Notes: a model not told the origin generated them from the letters alone. A stretch of DNA of 64,000 bases from Staphylococcus devriesei (GCF_002902625.1 NZ_PPRG01000051.1:1-64000); one strand, 5' to 3'. Positions 1-14,576 are shown, counted from the first letter of the stretch. Program-made: numbers and translations.

Positions 1-2679
1 AATCAATATGAGCTAAAAGAAAGTAAAATTAGTACTGGAAATAATTTTATCAAGAATTTACTAGGTATTAACGCTGAGCAATTTCGACAATTATTTATTT
101 TACCTCAAGGAGAATTTAAAAAGTTTTTAGTTTCTAATAGTTCTGACAAACAAAGTATACTAAGAACGTTATTTAATAGTATAAGATTTGAAGAAATGCA
201 AACTATACTACTAGATGAAGTAAAAAATGAAAAAAAGCAAATTGAAACACGTTATAATCAAATTCAGTCGCTTTGGGAAGACATAGAGACATTTGAAAAT
301 GAAAAATTAATACAATTAAAGCAATTAAACAGTATGCAAACGAAAGAAATTATTAAATCTATTCCTCAATTTGAAAAGTTGGGGTTACAAGTTAATGAAA
401 AAGTTGAAAAATTAAAATCAGAACAGCATTCTCATCTAGCTTCCTTAAATGTCCGTATTGAAGATAATAAAAAATTAGTACAAGCTCAAAATGAACTTGA
501 GTATAATAAAAACCAAAAAGAAAAAATTGAAGAACAAAAAGACAAGATTGACAGTTTAAAGAAAGAATTAAAACGATTAAACGAAGTAAAGACATTAGAC
601 AATCTTTATCAACAAAAAAACGCTAAAGAACAAAAATTACAGGAAACCAATTCGAAAATAGCTAGTACTAATAATGATATTTCAAACATTAAGAAACAAC
701 TTACTTCTCTTGAAAAAGAATATGAAGATTTAGAAGAAAGTACAAAAAATATTAAAAGCAAAGAGGAATATATCAATAAAACTAAACAATTTTTTGATAG
801 CTTAACTAAATATTCTTCCGCATATAAGGAAGTAGTGGAAATTGGACAACAGTTAATCTCTAATAAAGAAAAGCAAGATGAAAATGATAAAGAAATATTA
901 AAATTACAAAATAAAATTAAAGAAATCGATATAGACGATGATAAAATAAATCAGTTATCCCAATCTATTTTTCAACTGGAACGTGAGTTAGATAGAAAAG
1001 TACTTGTAAAAAATAATAGAGATAAGTATAACGAATTAAATAATCAAAAACATAGCACCCTCAAAGATATGGAAGAACTTCAGTGTGAAGTTGAAAGTTT
1101 ATCGGAGCAACTTGAATCCGTTGATAAAACAAGTATTGATTTAAATAATAAACAAACCTTTGTTACAGAAATTCAAGCGGCTTTACATATTGGTGACACT
1201 TGTCCTATTTGTGGTAATACAATTGAATCGCTTAATGAACATATTGATTTTGATAAAATTAGTAAGAACCAACATGCTATTAAACGACTAACTAATGAAA
1301 TTAACGTAAATAATAACAAAATTGGAAAACTTGAAACAACTGCTCAACTTCTCTCGAAGCAAATGGATGAATTAGAGATTAATAAAGATGAAGATTTAAA
1401 TATTGAAGCATTAAAAAAAGAGTTAGATATGAAAAACGAGGAAATAGAATTACTTCAACAACAATCTAAAAAATTAGATAAATTACAAAAAAAATTAGAA
1501 GATCTTAAAGAAAATAAGAATAATTTACTACTTCAATTTGAAAGACTATCTTCACAAAAACAACAACACGAAATATTAATTAATGATTTTGAAAATACAA
1601 CTTCATTTTCTAAGATTAAAGACTTTGAAACATGTTATATTACGTACGATTCAGAAGTAGATAGATATAAAACTAAAATAGAATCTGTAAATAAGAACAT
1701 TCAACAGTCTAATCACAATTTAGCAATTGAAACTAATAATTTGAACAATTATATCACCGCTTCTAATGATATAGATAATGAAATAAAAAGTTTCGAAACT
1801 AATATTGATGATGAGATGAATAGAATTGGTTTAAAATCGTACGAAGAAGTAGATGGCTTATTAAGTAAATTAAGTTCAAAAAAAGAAATTGAAAAAGAAA
1901 TTGATGATTATAATCATCAACATCAAAAATACTCCCTTGAAATAGATCGTTTAATCAATCTAACTAAGGGCAAAGAATTAGAGGATATCTCTGCTTTAGA
2001 AATTGAAAGAGATGAAGTAGAAAAATTATATAATAGTTATGTCGACACTAGTGCGACAGTTCAGTTCAAAATTCAAAAAAACAGAGAAAAATTTGAGAGT
2101 ATTGAAGAACATATAACTTATTTAAACAATGAACTTAAAGAACAACAACAAATTTTTGAATTAGCAGAGGTTCTTTCAGGCAAAAATAGTCGAAAATTAA
2201 CATTAGAAAATTACGTTTTGATTTATTATTTAGAACGTATTATTCAACAAGCTAATATTCGATTAGCAAATATGAGTGGTAAACGTTATCAATTACAAAG
2301 AAGTCAAACAGTCTCTCAAGGATATAGTGGTTTAGAAATTAACGTATTTGATTTTTATTCAAATAAAGCAAGACATATTAGTTCTTTATCAGGGGGAGAA
2401 ACATTCCAAGCATCATTAGCATTAGCACTTGGTTTAAGTGAAGTCGTACAACAAGAATCTGGTGGCATTACTTTAGAGTCAATGTTCATAGATGAAGGAT
2501 TTGGTACGCTCGATCAAGAAACCCTTGAAACAGCTCTAGATACCTTATTAAAATTAAAAACCACAGGTAGAATGGTGGGTATCATTTCTCATGTTAGTGA
2601 GTTGAAACAACGAATACCATTAATATTAGAAGTGAAGACTAATCAATATCAAAGCTACACTCAATTTAAACGGAATTAA
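1..2679 (+). CDS. sbcC: Nuclease SbcCD subunit C (partial, 5' end outside window)
   Basis: SMC/Rad50-like ATPase subunit of the SbcCD nuclease, which cleaves DNA hairpins and processes blocked ends. The reading frame is open from base 1, so the gene starts upstream; 892 codons are visible and the N-terminal Walker A is missing. Seen here: the PQGEFKKFL stretch near codon 36 typical of the N-terminal ATPase lobe, a long coiled coil broken by the zinc-hook CPIC at 1201-1212, then the signature LSGGET (about 2388) and Walker B MFIDEGFGTLD (about 2481). The coiled coil is Lys/Glu/Asn-rich. A partner sbcD would be expected just upstream. The stop at 2677-2679 faces mscL across a shared hairpin. 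Identification is secure. Confidence 0.96.
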   Translation, partial: NQYELKESKISTGNNFIKNLLGINAEQFRQLFILPQGEFKKFLVSNSSDKQSILRTLFNSIRFEEMQTILLDEVKNEKKQIETRYNQIQSLWEDIETFENEKLIQLKQLNSMQTKEIIKSIPQFEKLGLQVNEKVEKLKSEQHSHLASLNVRIEDNKKLVQAQNELEYNKNQKEKIEEQKDKIDSLKKELKRLNEVKTLDNLYQQKNAKEQKLQETNSKIASTNNDISNIKKQLTSLEKEYEDLEESTKNIKSKEEYINKTKQFFDSLTKYSSAYKEVVEIGQQLISNKEKQDENDKEILKLQNKIKEIDIDDDKINQLSQSIFQLERELDRKVLVKNNRDKYNELNNQKHSTLKDMEELQCEVESLSEQLESVDKTSIDLNNKQTFVTEIQAALHIGDTCPICGNTIESLNEHIDFDKISKNQHAIKRLTNEINVNNNKIGKLETTAQLLSKQMDELEINKDEDLNIEALKKELDMKNEEIELLQQQSKKLDKLQKKLEDLKENKNNLLLQFERLSSQKQQHEILINDFENTTSFSKIKDFETCYITYDSEVDRYKTKIESVNKNIQQSNHNLAIETNNLNNYITASNDIDNEIKSFETNIDDEMNRIGLKSYEEVDGLLSKLSSKKEIEKEIDDYNHQHQKYSLEIDRLINLTKGKELEDISALEIERDEVEKLYNSYVDTSATVQFKIQKNREKFESIEEHITYLNNELKEQQQIFELAEVLSGKNSRKLTLENYVLIYYLERIIQQANIRLANMSGKRYQLQRSQTVSQGYSGLEINVFDFYSNKARHISSLSGGETFQASLALALGLSEVVQQESGGITLESMFIDEGFGTLDQETLETALDTLLKLKTTGRMVGIISHVSELKQRIPLILEVKTNQYQSYTQFKRN

Positions 2680-2696
2680 TATTAACAATAATTAAA

Positions 2697-2750
2697 AGAC
2701 ATCATAACGTTCATAGTTCTTACATGAATAAACGTTATGATGTCTATTTA
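2697..2750. terminator. Bidirectional terminator between sbcC and mscL
   Basis: A perfect 15-bp inverted repeat (2697-2711 with 2731-2745) has A-rich sequence on its left and T/A-rich sequence on its right. It sits between two convergent genes and can act for both. Confidence 0.85.
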
Positions 2751-2754
2751 AAAA

Positions 2755-3108
2755 TTATTTTTGTCGTAATAAATCACGAATTTCAGTTAATAAAATAGTG
2801 TTTTCTTCTATTTCTTCTTCAGGCTCTTCTTTTTTCATTAGTGTATTCGCAATTTTAACAAATATAAATAATGCGAGGGCTACAATAATGAAATCAATAA
2901 TCGACTGAATAAATAATCCGTATTTAATTCCCCAGAATTCCCATTCTTTCGCAAAGTCTACAGAGCCAAAAATTTTACCAATTAAAGGCATAATAATGTA
3001 TGTAACTAATGAGGTTACGATTTTATTGAAAGCTGCACCCATAACTACAGCAATAGCCAAATCTAGTACATTTCCTTTCAATGCAAATTCTTTAAATTCT
3101 TTTAACAT
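2755..3108 (-). CDS. mscL: Large-conductance mechanosensitive channel MscL
   Basis: Homopentameric emergency valve in the cytoplasmic membrane that opens under membrane tension during hypo-osmotic shock. The protein is 117 residues. Its N-terminal amphipathic helix begins [18 protein letters not shown], followed by TM1 (about residues 15-40), an external loop, TM2 (about 65-95) and a charged C-terminal helix ending [12 protein letters not shown]. The start at 3108 is chosen over an in-frame upstream ATG (3132) because MLKEFKEF is the family N-terminus and a GAGAGG ribosome site lies just upstream. It neighbours a BCCT osmolyte transporter on the opposite strand, so the pair fits osmotic homeostasis. 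Confidence 0.96.
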   Translation of the reverse strand: MLKEFKEFALKGNVLDLAIAVVMGAAFNKIVTSLVTYIIMPLIGKIFGSVDFAKEWEFWGIKYGLFIQSIIDFIIVALALFIFVKIANTLMKKEEPEEEIEENTILLTEIRDLLRQK

Positions 3109-3302
3109 GACACAATTCCTCTCTTTATACATGAATAAAAAATATTATACAATGTATAAAATATTTAGTAAATAGTAAAATTAATGAAATTTGATATTAA
3201 ATAGGGGCTTTGTTATCCTATAATATAGCTTTACGAAAATAATTATATATTATTTTCATACTTTGAAAATTTAATAACGGGAATGAAAGGAGTATATTAA
3301 TT

Positions 3303-4943
3303 ATGAATTCTTCTTCTGAGTTGAATAAAAAAGGAAAGAAGTTTTCGCCGGTTTTTATCTATAGTGCTATTGTAGTTGCAATTGTAGTGCTTATCGGTGC
3401 ATTTTTGCCAACTCAATTTGATTCAGTGACTAGCCAAATTAGTGGTTGGATTACTGAAAAACTCGGTTGGTATTACATGATTTTGACTACAGTTATCGTG
3501 TTCTTCTGTATATTCTTGATTTTTAGCCCAATTGGTAAATTAAAGTTAGGTAAACCTAATGATAAACCTGAATTCAATACTATTTCATGGTTTGCTATGT
3601 TATTCAGTGCTGGTATGGGTATTGGATTAGTCTTCTATGGTGCAGCAGAACCTATGGCTGACTTTGCTTCACCACCAAGTGCTGATCCAAAAACTACTGA
3701 AGCATACACTGAAGCGTTACGTTCCACATTCTTCCATTGGGGATTCCACGCATGGGCAGTGTACGGTGTAGTTGCGCTTGCATTAGCTTATACACAGTTT
3801 AGAAAAAATGAACCGGGCCTAATTTCTAGAACGTTACGTCCTATATTAGGGGATAAAGTAGAAGGTCCTATTGGCACAATCATTGATGTTTTATCTGTAT
3901 TTGCTACAGTAGTTGGTGTAGCTGTATCGCTAGGTATGGGTGCACTTCAAATCAATGGTGGTTTAAACTATTTATTTGGAGTACCAAATAATGTATGGGT
4001 TCAATCTATCATTATTGTAGTAGTAACAATTTTATTCATTATGAGTGCTTGGTCTGGACTGAGTAAAGGTATTCAATATTTAAGTAACTTAAATATTGGT
4101 TTAGGTACTGTATTAATGATTATTGCTTTAATCATCGGGCCAACAGTATTAATCTTAAACATGTTTACTACTTCAACTGGTAGTTTATTTAATTCATTCT
4201 TATTTAACAGTTTTGACACTGCGCCTTTAAATAATCAAAAAAGTGAATGGATGTCTTCTTGGACACTTTATTATTGGGGTTGGTGGCTAAGTTGGAGTCC
4301 ATTCGTAGGTGTATTCATTGCACGTGTATCTAAAGGACGTTCAATTCGTGAATTCGTTTCAGGCGTGTTGCTTGTTCCTGCAATCGTAAGTTTCTTATGG
4401 TTCAGTGTATTCGGTGTGTTAGGCATCGAAACTGGTAAAAAGCACCCTGAATTATTCAACATGACTCCAGAAACTCAATTATTCGGAGTGTTTAACCATG
4501 TACCTTTAGGAATGGCTTTATCACTTGTCGCATTAATATTAATCGCATCATTCTTTATCACTTCAGCCGATTCAGCAACCTTCGTATTAGGTATGCAAAC
4601 ATCTTACGGTTCACTTGAACCTTCAAATGTTATCAAAGTAACATGGGGTATAGCGCAATCATTAATTGCTTTCATCTTATTACTTGCTGGTGGAGGAAAT
4701 GGTGCACATGCTTTAAATGCGATTCAAAGCGCGGCAATTATTAGTGCATTTCCATTCTCATTCGTCGTTATAATGATGATGGTTAGCTTCTACAAAGACG
4801 CTAACCAAGAAAGAAAATTCTTAGGTTTAACATTACAACCTAATAAGCATCGACTTGAAGACTACGTTAAACATCAGCAACAAGATTATGAATCTGATAT
4901 TTTAGAAAAACGTGAATCAAGAAGAAATGCTGAAAAAGAATAA
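3303..4943 (+). CDS. BCCT-family glycine betaine/choline-type transporter (OpuD-like)
   Basis: Sodium-coupled uptake of a trimethylammonium osmolyte such as glycine betaine. The protein has 546 residues with about 12 membrane helices. The BCCT hallmarks are GMGIGLVFYGAAEP near residue 105 and a Trp-rich box YYWGWWLSWSPFVGVF near residues 322-337, which carries the aromatic substrate cage. The C-terminus is charged and cytoplasmic. A good site, GAAAGGAG, precedes the ATG. A weak -10 (TATAAT near 3219) is visible upstream. The protein resembles the second staphylococcal OpuD (OpuD2). Substrate choice within BCCT cannot be settled from sequence alone. It is monocistronic, ending at a strong terminator. 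Confidence 0.9.
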   Translation: MNSSSELNKKGKKFSPVFIYSAIVVAIVVLIGAFLPTQFDSVTSQISGWITEKLGWYYMILTTVIVFFCIFLIFSPIGKLKLGKPNDKPEFNTISWFAMLFSAGMGIGLVFYGAAEPMADFASPPSADPKTTEAYTEALRSTFFHWGFHAWAVYGVVALALAYTQFRKNEPGLISRTLRPILGDKVEGPIGTIIDVLSVFATVVGVAVSLGMGALQINGGLNYLFGVPNNVWVQSIIIVVVTILFIMSAWSGLSKGIQYLSNLNIGLGTVLMIIALIIGPTVLILNMFTTSTGSLFNSFLFNSFDTAPLNNQKSEWMSSWTLYYWGWWLSWSPFVGVFIARVSKGRSIREFVSGVLLVPAIVSFLWFSVFGVLGIETGKKHPELFNMTPETQLFGVFNHVPLGMALSLVALILIASFFITSADSATFVLGMQTSYGSLEPSNVIKVTWGIAQSLIAFILLLAGGGNGAHALNAIQSAAIISAFPFSFVVIMMMVSFYKDANQERKFLGLTLQPNKHRLEDYVKHQQQDYESDILEKRESRRNAEKE

Positions 4944-4967
4944 TTGACTTCATTTGATTTTAGAAAA

Positions 4968-5011
4968 GTCCTTAAATGCTTTTATATTAAAAGTATTTAA
5001 GGGCTTTTTTT
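4968..5011 (+). terminator. Intrinsic terminator of the BCCT gene
   Basis: A long stem pairs AGTCCTTAAATGCTTTT with AAAAGTATTTAAGGGCT (with G-U pairs) and is followed by a run of Ts. Confidence 0.88.
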
Positions 5012-5057
5012 AATAGAAATATTAAAAGTTTTTATTAATGAAAATCGTTCTCAATTA

Positions 5058-5072
5058 ATAATATTTGCTTAT
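5058..5072 (+). promoter_or_regulatory. CcpC/CcpE-type box 1 (ATAA-N7-TTAT)
   Basis: The sequence ATAATATTTGCTTAT matches exactly the ATAA-N7-TTAT dyad used by the LysR-type citrate-responsive regulator CcpC in Bacillus (CcpE in Staphylococcus) at aconitase promoters. It lies about 165-180 bp upstream of the acnA start. Confidence 0.6.
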
Positions 5073-5089
5073 TATACTTAATATGAACG

Positions 5090-5104
5090 ATAACATTTGC
5101 TTAT
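5090..5104 (+). promoter_or_regulatory. CcpC/CcpE-type box 2 (ATAA-N7-TTAT)
   Basis: A second copy, ATAACATTTGCTTAT, differs from box 1 at one base and begins 32 bp after it, about three helical turns. Both copies face the same side of the helix upstream of acnA. Confidence 0.6.
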
Positions 5105-5238
5105 ATAGTCTGATTATAAAAGCGAAAGCTAAATTGAGATAAAACTAGGGGTATACAGTTGTTTTGAAAATCATATAATTATACAATTTAATAAAGGCAT
5201 ATAATTATGAAATTTTAATATTCAAGGGGGATAAACAT

Positions 5239-7944
5239 ATGACTTCTAACATGAAGCAACAAGCCAAAAAGTCGTTTGAAGTAAATGGGCAAACATACAC
5301 GTATTACGATTTGAAAAGTTTAGAAGATCAAGGTTTAACAAACATTAGTAAATTACCTTACTCAATCCGAGTGTTACTAGAGTCGGTGTTGAGACAAGAA
5401 GACGATTTTGTTATAACTGATGAACATATTAAGGCGTTAGGTAATTTTGGCAAAGCGGATAATTCAGGGGAAGTTCCATTTAAGCCGTCACGTGTTATCT
5501 TACAAGACTTCACAGGCGTTCCAGCAGTCGTGGACTTAGCTTCATTACGTAAAGCAATGGATGACGTTGGTGGGGATATTAATAAGATCAATCCAGAAGT
5601 ACCGGTAGATTTAGTTATCGACCACTCAGTTCAAGTTGATAGCTATGCCAACCCGGAAGCGTTAGAACGAAATATGAAATTAGAGTTTGAACGTAACTAT
5701 GAACGTTATCAATTTTTAAATTGGGCGACTAAAGCGTTTAATAACTACAATGCAGTTCCACCTGCAACTGGTATTGTGCATCAAGTTAACTTAGAATATT
5801 TAGCAAATGTAGTACATGTACGTGATGTAGACGGTGAACAAACGGCATTTCCTGATACATTAGTTGGTACTGATTCACATACTACAATGATTAATGGTAT
5901 TGGCGTCTTAGGTTGGGGCGTCGGAGGTATCGAAGCTGAAGCGGGCATGCTTGGACAACCATCATATTTTCCAATTCCAGAAGTTATTGGCGTACGTTTG
6001 ACAAATTCACTACCACAAGGTTCAACGGCAACAGACTTAGCTTTACGTGTTACTCAAGAACTACGTAAAAAAGGCGTAGTAGGTAAATTTGTAGAATTCT
6101 TTGGACCAGGGGTGACAGATTTACCACTAGCAGACCGTGCAACGATTGCTAACATGGCTCCAGAATATGGTGCAACTTGCGGATTCTTCCCAGTTGATGA
6201 AGAATCACTTAAATACATGAGATTAACTGGTCGTAAAGAAGAGCATGTTGAATTAGTTCAAGCCTATTTAGAACAAAATAATATGTTCTTTACAGTAGAT
6301 AAAGAAGATCCTGAATATAGTGATGTAATTGATTTAGATTTATCAACTGTAGAAGCATCACTTTCAGGCCCTAAACGTCCTCAAGATTTAATTTTCTTAA
6401 GTGATATGAAAAAAGAATTTGAAAAATCTGTTACTGCTCCAGCAGGTAACCAAGGGCATGGTTTAGAAGAAAGTGAATTTGACAAAACGGCTGAAATTAA
6501 ATTTAATGATGGTTCAACTGCTACGATGAAGACTGGTGATATAGCGATTGCTGCCATCACTTCATGTACTAATACATCTAACCCTTACGTTATGTTAGGT
6601 GCAGGTTTAGTTGCTAAAAAAGCAGTTGAAAAAGGCCTAAAAGTACCTGAATTTGTTAAAACTTCATTAGCCCCTGGCTCAAAAGTTGTAACAGGTTACT
6701 TACGAGATTCTGGATTACAGGAATATCTAAATGACTTAGGCTTTAACTTAGTTGGTTACGGTTGTACAACATGTATTGGTAACTCAGGTCCTTTATTACC
6801 TGAAATTGAAAAAGCTATAGCTCAAGAAGATTTACTTGTAACATCTGTCTTATCTGGTAACCGTAACTTTGAAGGACGTATTCATCCACTAGTAAAAGCT
6901 AACTATTTAGCATCTCCACAATTAGTTGTGGCATATGCATTAGCAGGAACAGTGGACATTGACTTACAAAATGAACCTCTTGGCAAAGGTAAAGATGGAG
7001 AAGATGTATACTTAAAAGATATTTGGCCATCAATCCAAGAAGTTTCTGATACAGTTGATAGAGTAGTAACGCCTGAGCTATTCTTAGAAGAATATGAGAA
7101 TGTGTATAACAATAATGAAATGTGGAATGAAATCGATGTCACTGACGCACCATTATATGACTTCGACCCTAATTCAACATATATTCAAAATCCATCATTC
7201 TTCCAAGGATTATCTAAAGAACCTGGCACAATCGAACCTTTAAAAGATTTAAGAGTAATGGGTAAATTTGGTGATTCAGTAACAACTGACCATATTTCTC
7301 CGGCTGGGGCTATCGGTAAAGATACGCCAGCAGGTAAGTATTTATTAGTTCATGATGTACCAATTCGTGACTTTAACTCATACGGTTCTCGTCGTGGTAA
7401 CCATGAAGTAATGGTACGTGGTACATTCGCTAATATCCGTATTAAAAACCAATTAGCTCCTGGCACTGAAGGTGGTTATACTACCTACTGGCCAACAGAT
7501 GAAGTGATGCCGATTTATGACGCAGCTATGAAATATAAAGAAGATGGTATTGGCTTAGCTGTCTTAGCAGGTAATGATTACGGTATGGGTTCTTCTCGTG
7601 ACTGGGCTGCTAAAGGTACAAATTTATTAGGTGTTAAGACAGTCATTGCTCAAAGTTACGAACGTATTCACCGTTCTAACTTAGTAATGATGGGCGTATT
7701 ACCATTACAATTTAAAGATGGCGAATCAGCTGAATCACTTAACTTGGATGGTAAAGAAGAAATTTCAGTTGATATCGATGAAACAGTGCGTCCGCATGAT
7801 ATTGTCAAAGTTCATGCTAAAAAAGAAAACGGAGACGTTGTTGATTTTGAAGCGGTTGTTCGTTTTGACTCATTAGTAGAATTAGATTACTATCGTCATG
7901 GTGGTATATTACAAATGGTTTTAAGAAATAAACTTGCTCAATAA
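5239..7944 (+). CDS. acnA: Aconitate hydratase (aconitase)
   Basis: TCA-cycle enzyme that interconverts citrate and isocitrate through a [4Fe-4S] cluster. The protein is 901 residues, full length for the bacterial AcnA/IRP1 type. The three cluster ligands are visible as C443 ([11 protein letters not shown]), C509 and C512 ([13 protein letters not shown]). The C-terminal swivel domain carries the [10 protein letters not shown] motif near residue 786. The start ATG follows a strong AAGGGGG ribosome site. Two ATAA-N7-TTAT boxes upstream suggest citrate-responsive control. The gene is known as citB/acnA in staphylococci. Nothing looks degraded. Confidence 0.97.
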   Translation: MTSNMKQQAKKSFEVNGQTYTYYDLKSLEDQGLTNISKLPYSIRVLLESVLRQEDDFVITDEHIKALGNFGKADNSGEVPFKPSRVILQDFTGVPAVVDLASLRKAMDDVGGDINKINPEVPVDLVIDHSVQVDSYANPEALERNMKLEFERNYERYQFLNWATKAFNNYNAVPPATGIVHQVNLEYLANVVHVRDVDGEQTAFPDTLVGTDSHTTMINGIGVLGWGVGGIEAEAGMLGQPSYFPIPEVIGVRLTNSLPQGSTATDLALRVTQELRKKGVVGKFVEFFGPGVTDLPLADRATIANMAPEYGATCGFFPVDEESLKYMRLTGRKEEHVELVQAYLEQNNMFFTVDKEDPEYSDVIDLDLSTVEASLSGPKRPQDLIFLSDMKKEFEKSVTAPAGNQGHGLEESEFDKTAEIKFNDGSTATMKTGDIAIAAITSCTNTSNPYVMLGAGLVAKKAVEKGLKVPEFVKTSLAPGSKVVTGYLRDSGLQEYLNDLGFNLVGYGCTTCIGNSGPLLPEIEKAIAQEDLLVTSVLSGNRNFEGRIHPLVKANYLASPQLVVAYALAGTVDIDLQNEPLGKGKDGEDVYLKDIWPSIQEVSDTVDRVVTPELFLEEYENVYNNNEMWNEIDVTDAPLYDFDPNSTYIQNPSFFQGLSKEPGTIEPLKDLRVMGKFGDSVTTDHISPAGAIGKDTPAGKYLLVHDVPIRDFNSYGSRRGNHEVMVRGTFANIRIKNQLAPGTEGGYTTYWPTDEVMPIYDAAMKYKEDGIGLAVLAGNDYGMGSSRDWAAKGTNLLGVKTVIAQSYERIHRSNLVMMGVLPLQFKDGESAESLNLDGKEEISVDIDETVRPHDIVKVHAKKENGDVVDFEAVVRFDSLVELDYYRHGGILQMVLRNKLAQ

Positions 7945-7955
7945 TATAAACCCTT

Positions 7956-7991
7956 AAGCCGTGCTAGCAGTATGTTAGCACGGCTTTTTTA
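7956..7991 (+). terminator. Intrinsic terminator of acnA
   Basis: A perfect 11-bp stem, AAGCCGTGCTA paired with TAGCACGGCTT, is followed by TTTTT. Confidence 0.9.
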
Positions 7992-8036
7992 TGTTACTAT
8001 TATTTGTGAATGATATTTGAAAAGAGGTACTTAAGT

Positions 8037-8507
8037 ATGATTTACAGTATGACTGAAATTGAAGCTAGATATCAAGAAACAGATAGAATGGGTGTTATCT
8101 ATCACGGCAATTATGCTACATGGTTCGAGGTAGCACGTACTGATTACATTCGCAAATTAGGCTTTAGTTATGCAGATATGGAAAAAGAAGGTATTATATC
8201 ACCAGTTATTGATTTACAAATTCAATATAAAAAATCTGTCTTTTACCCAGAAAAAGTAACTATAAAAACGTGGGTGAGTCAATATTCTAGATTACGTTCT
8301 GTCTATAAGTATGAAATTTTTAATGAAAAAGGCGAACTTGCTACTACAGGTTCAACAACATTAATTTGTATAAAGGGTGAAAATTTCCGACCTGTACGAT
8401 TAGATCGATTTTTCCCTGAATGGCATGCAGTTTATAGTAAAGTAGAACAATTAAATCAAGAAGGTAAAGATTTTGAAGTAACACAAAGTAGTGATCTTGA
8501 TTTCTAA
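8037..8507 (+). CDS. Acyl-CoA thioesterase, YbgC/4-hydroxybenzoyl-CoA thioesterase type
   Basis: Hot-dog-fold thioesterase that hydrolyses acyl-CoA or acyl-ACP thioesters; the physiological substrate is unknown. The mature start gives 156 residues beginning MIYSMTEIEARYQETDRMG. The catalytic-loop pattern ETDRMGVIYHGNYATWFE near residues 15-32 contains the conserved Asp and the H-G-N-Y turn of the YbgC/FadM family. The start at 8037 is preferred over an in-frame start at 8010 because AGAGG lies about 10 bases before it. It follows the acnA terminator and is probably transcribed alone. Family assignment is firm, function general. Confidence 0.85.
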   Translation: MIYSMTEIEARYQETDRMGVIYHGNYATWFEVARTDYIRKLGFSYADMEKEGIISPVIDLQIQYKKSVFYPEKVTIKTWVSQYSRLRSVYKYEIFNEKGELATTGSTTLICIKGENFRPVRLDRFFPEWHAVYSKVEQLNQEGKDFEVTQSSDLDF

Positions 8508-8516
8508 TTAAAAAAG

Positions 8517-8569
8517 AATGAAACAAAATCTAATGTAATTTTATGATTACGTTGTTTCTCCTTGCTAAT
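8517..8569 (-). repeat. Intergenic repeat, core segment (copy A, minus orientation)
   Basis: Read on the minus strand this holds ATTACATTAGA followed by TTTTGTTTCATT. The same block occurs near 34025-34049, and the ATTACATTAGA part also at 42222-42232. GAAAC (8519-8524 region) and GTTTC (about 8553) can pair as a short stem. It lies beside the hairpin at 8580-8613. Confidence 0.5.
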
Positions 8570-8579
8570 AAAATATTAA

Positions 8580-8613
8580 AGGCTAAGACATTTTAATACT
8601 AATGTCCTAGCCT
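8580..8613. terminator. Hairpin terminator of the GGCTNAGACATT repeat family
   Basis: AGGCTAAGACATT pairs with AATGTCCTAGCCT (13 bp with one G-U). It lies between the convergent thioesterase and HesB-like genes and shares its sequence with hairpins at 33757, 36797, 42089 and, more loosely, 9092 and 53722. Confidence 0.75.
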
Positions 8614-8630
8614 CTATATCTATATAACAG

Positions 8631-8930
8631 TTATTTTGTTTTAGAATAAGCTATTTCATCATCGTGATCGACTTTTTCTACAAGTACTTCATTATCTTCA
8701 AAGTACCATAAGTCTTCAGCGGATACGACAATTACTAAACCATTATAATTTTCCTCATAACCAATTTCTACATCTTCTCTTGGCTCAACACGAAAAGCTG
8801 GACTAAATCCTTGTTTAAGTTGGAATTCACCACCATATCTCACATAAAATTGTAAGACTTTATTATCTTCTGGCAAATCTAGTTCTTCTTTGAACCATTC
8901 TGCAGCTTGATCGGTTAGTTCGATTTTCAT
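8631..8930 (-). CDS. HesB/YneR-like iron-sulfur-associated family protein
   Basis: A 99-residue cytoplasmic protein of the HesB-like/YneR group, related in fold to A-type Fe-S carriers. The sequence begins [17 protein letters not shown] and continues with the [10 protein letters not shown] and GFSPAFRV stretches typical of the group. It lacks the three conserved cysteines of true A-type carriers, so an Fe-S transfer role is not supported by the residues seen. A strong AGGAGG site precedes the ATG. It is downstream of plsY on the same strand but separated by a hairpin. Confidence 0.8.
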   Translation of the reverse strand: MKIELTDQAAEWFKEELDLPEDNKVLQFYVRYGGEFQLKQGFSPAFRVEPREDVEIGYEENYNGLVIVVSAEDLWYFEDNEVLVEKVDHDDEIAYSKTK

Positions 8931-9091
8931 TAAAAAGCCTCCTACGCTATATATCTATAAATGTTAAATAATTTTAAATTAGAACTGTTTGAATTATAAC
9001 ATATTGCTTACTTTTAAAAACATTTAATACTCAGAACCTGACTTGGCATAGTGGTAATTTAAATTCGTCTCATATAAATATAGGTAAATTA

Positions 9092-9126
9092 ATAAGCCTA
9101 GAACATATAAACATTCTAGGCTTTAT
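9092..9126 (-). terminator. Intrinsic terminator of plsY
   Basis: ATAAGCCTAGAA pairs with TTCTAGGCTTTAT just beyond the plsY stop codon on the minus strand, a member of the GCCTAG hairpin group seen elsewhere in the window. Confidence 0.75.
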
Positions 9127-9137
9127 CAATATTCATT

Positions 9138-9746
9138 TTACATCCATTTAATTTTTGGTTCTTCACCTTTGAAAATTCGCATTATATTCGTTCGGTGTCT
9201 AATGATTAATAATATTGCTACAACTAAACTCATACCGAATAATATATAATCTTGGATAATTAGTGAGCCGATAACGCAACATATTGCAGCAACAATACTC
9301 GAAAGTGAAACATATTTAAATAAATATAATACACCGAAAAATATTAGTGCTAAGATTAATAATAGAATAGGATTAACACCTAATACTACACCAGCACTTG
9401 TTGCTACAGCTTTACCACCTTTAAATTTAAGGTAGACAGGATAGACATGACCTAAAATAGCAAACAAACCGACGATTAAGCCATGTGTGAAGAACGTGCT
9501 AAGCGGTCCATCTGCATGAACTGGAAACCAAATAGGAAAGAATACAGTTATAAACCCTTTAAATATATCTAAGAATGTAACTATAAAGCCAGCAGGTTTA
9601 CCGAGTACACGAAAGCTATTAGTCGCTCCTGTATTACCGCTTCCGAATTGTCGTATATCTTTTTTGAAAAAGAGCTTTCCTATCACATATCCATTAGGAA
9701 TAGCACCGATGAGATAGCTTATTAGTAGCATGAGAACTATCATCAT
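9138..9746 (-). CDS. plsY: Glycerol-3-phosphate acyltransferase PlsY
   Basis: Integral membrane enzyme that moves the acyl group from acyl-phosphate to sn-glycerol-3-phosphate, the first step of phospholipid synthesis with PlsX. The protein is 202 residues with about five membrane helices. The family motifs are visible: [12 protein letters not shown] near residues 35-46, [14 protein letters not shown] near 107-120, and a cytoplasmic charged C-terminus. Two consecutive ATG codons (9746 and 9743) could start it; GGATG sits upstream. It is divergent from parE with a 200-bp shared region. Confidence 0.95.
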   Translation of the reverse strand: MMIVLMLLISYLIGAIPNGYVIGKLFFKKDIRQFGSGNTGATNSFRVLGKPAGFIVTFLDIFKGFITVFFPIWFPVHADGPLSTFFTHGLIVGLFAILGHVYPVYLKFKGGKAVATSAGVVLGVNPILLLILALIFFGVLYLFKYVSLSSIVAAICCVIGSLIIQDYILFGMSLVVAILLIIRHRTNIMRIFKGEEPKIKWM

Positions 9747-9917
9747 ATAACTTTACACATCCTTTAATAACCTAGCTATATTTTACCATAATCTTAGATT
9801 AACCACGACTGAAATTAAAAAATAATTAATACATAAATATAATCGGTGACTATGTATAACTCACACTTGCAATTTAACCCGATTTATATAAGAATAACTA
9901 TTGTATAGTTTTTAAAA

Positions 9918-9931
9918 CGAACGTACGTTTG
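9918..9931 (+). promoter_or_regulatory. LexA (SOS) operator of parE-parC
   Basis: CGAACGTACGTTTG matches the Gram-positive LexA consensus CGAAC-N4-GTTCG except for one base. It ends at the G that begins the parE ribosome site, so bound LexA could block elongation or initiation. parE/parC are reported as SOS-responsive in S. aureus. Confidence 0.7.
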
Positions 9932-9934
9932 TAG

Positions 9935-14343
<4,409 letters not shown>

Positions 14344-14423
14344 TAAACTTTAAAAGTTATTATTTTCAATTTATTCATAAAATGATAAACTTAACTTTGT
14401 TAATTGAACTATGCATAAATTCT

Positions 14424-14531
14424 CAAGAGATTTGTATTGATTTTGATTAGAGATTAAGAGGCTAGGGTAAAAGCTATTTATGGTTATCCTTAGACTCAAG
14501 AATTTTTATTCAATACAATATAAATCTCTTG
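14424..14531 (+). other. Nested inverted-repeat leader between parC and the AGCS symporter
   Basis: An outer pair CAAGAGATTTGTATTG (14424-14439) with CAATACAATATAAATCTCTTG (14511-14531, three-base bulge) encloses an inner pair GAGGCTAGGGTAA (14458-14470) with TTATCCTTAGACTC (14484-14497). No clear T-run follows. It could be a parC terminator, a processing site or a structured leader of the next gene, whose start is 46 bases downstream. Confidence 0.5.
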
Positions 14532-14576
14532 TAACATATTTTAGGATATTATTTAAAAATGATTAGAGGGATGTAA

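Noticed and set aside
3255-3275. Possible CodY site upstream of the BCCT gene
   Set aside because: Only about 11 of 15 positions match, within chance expectation for AT-rich DNA.
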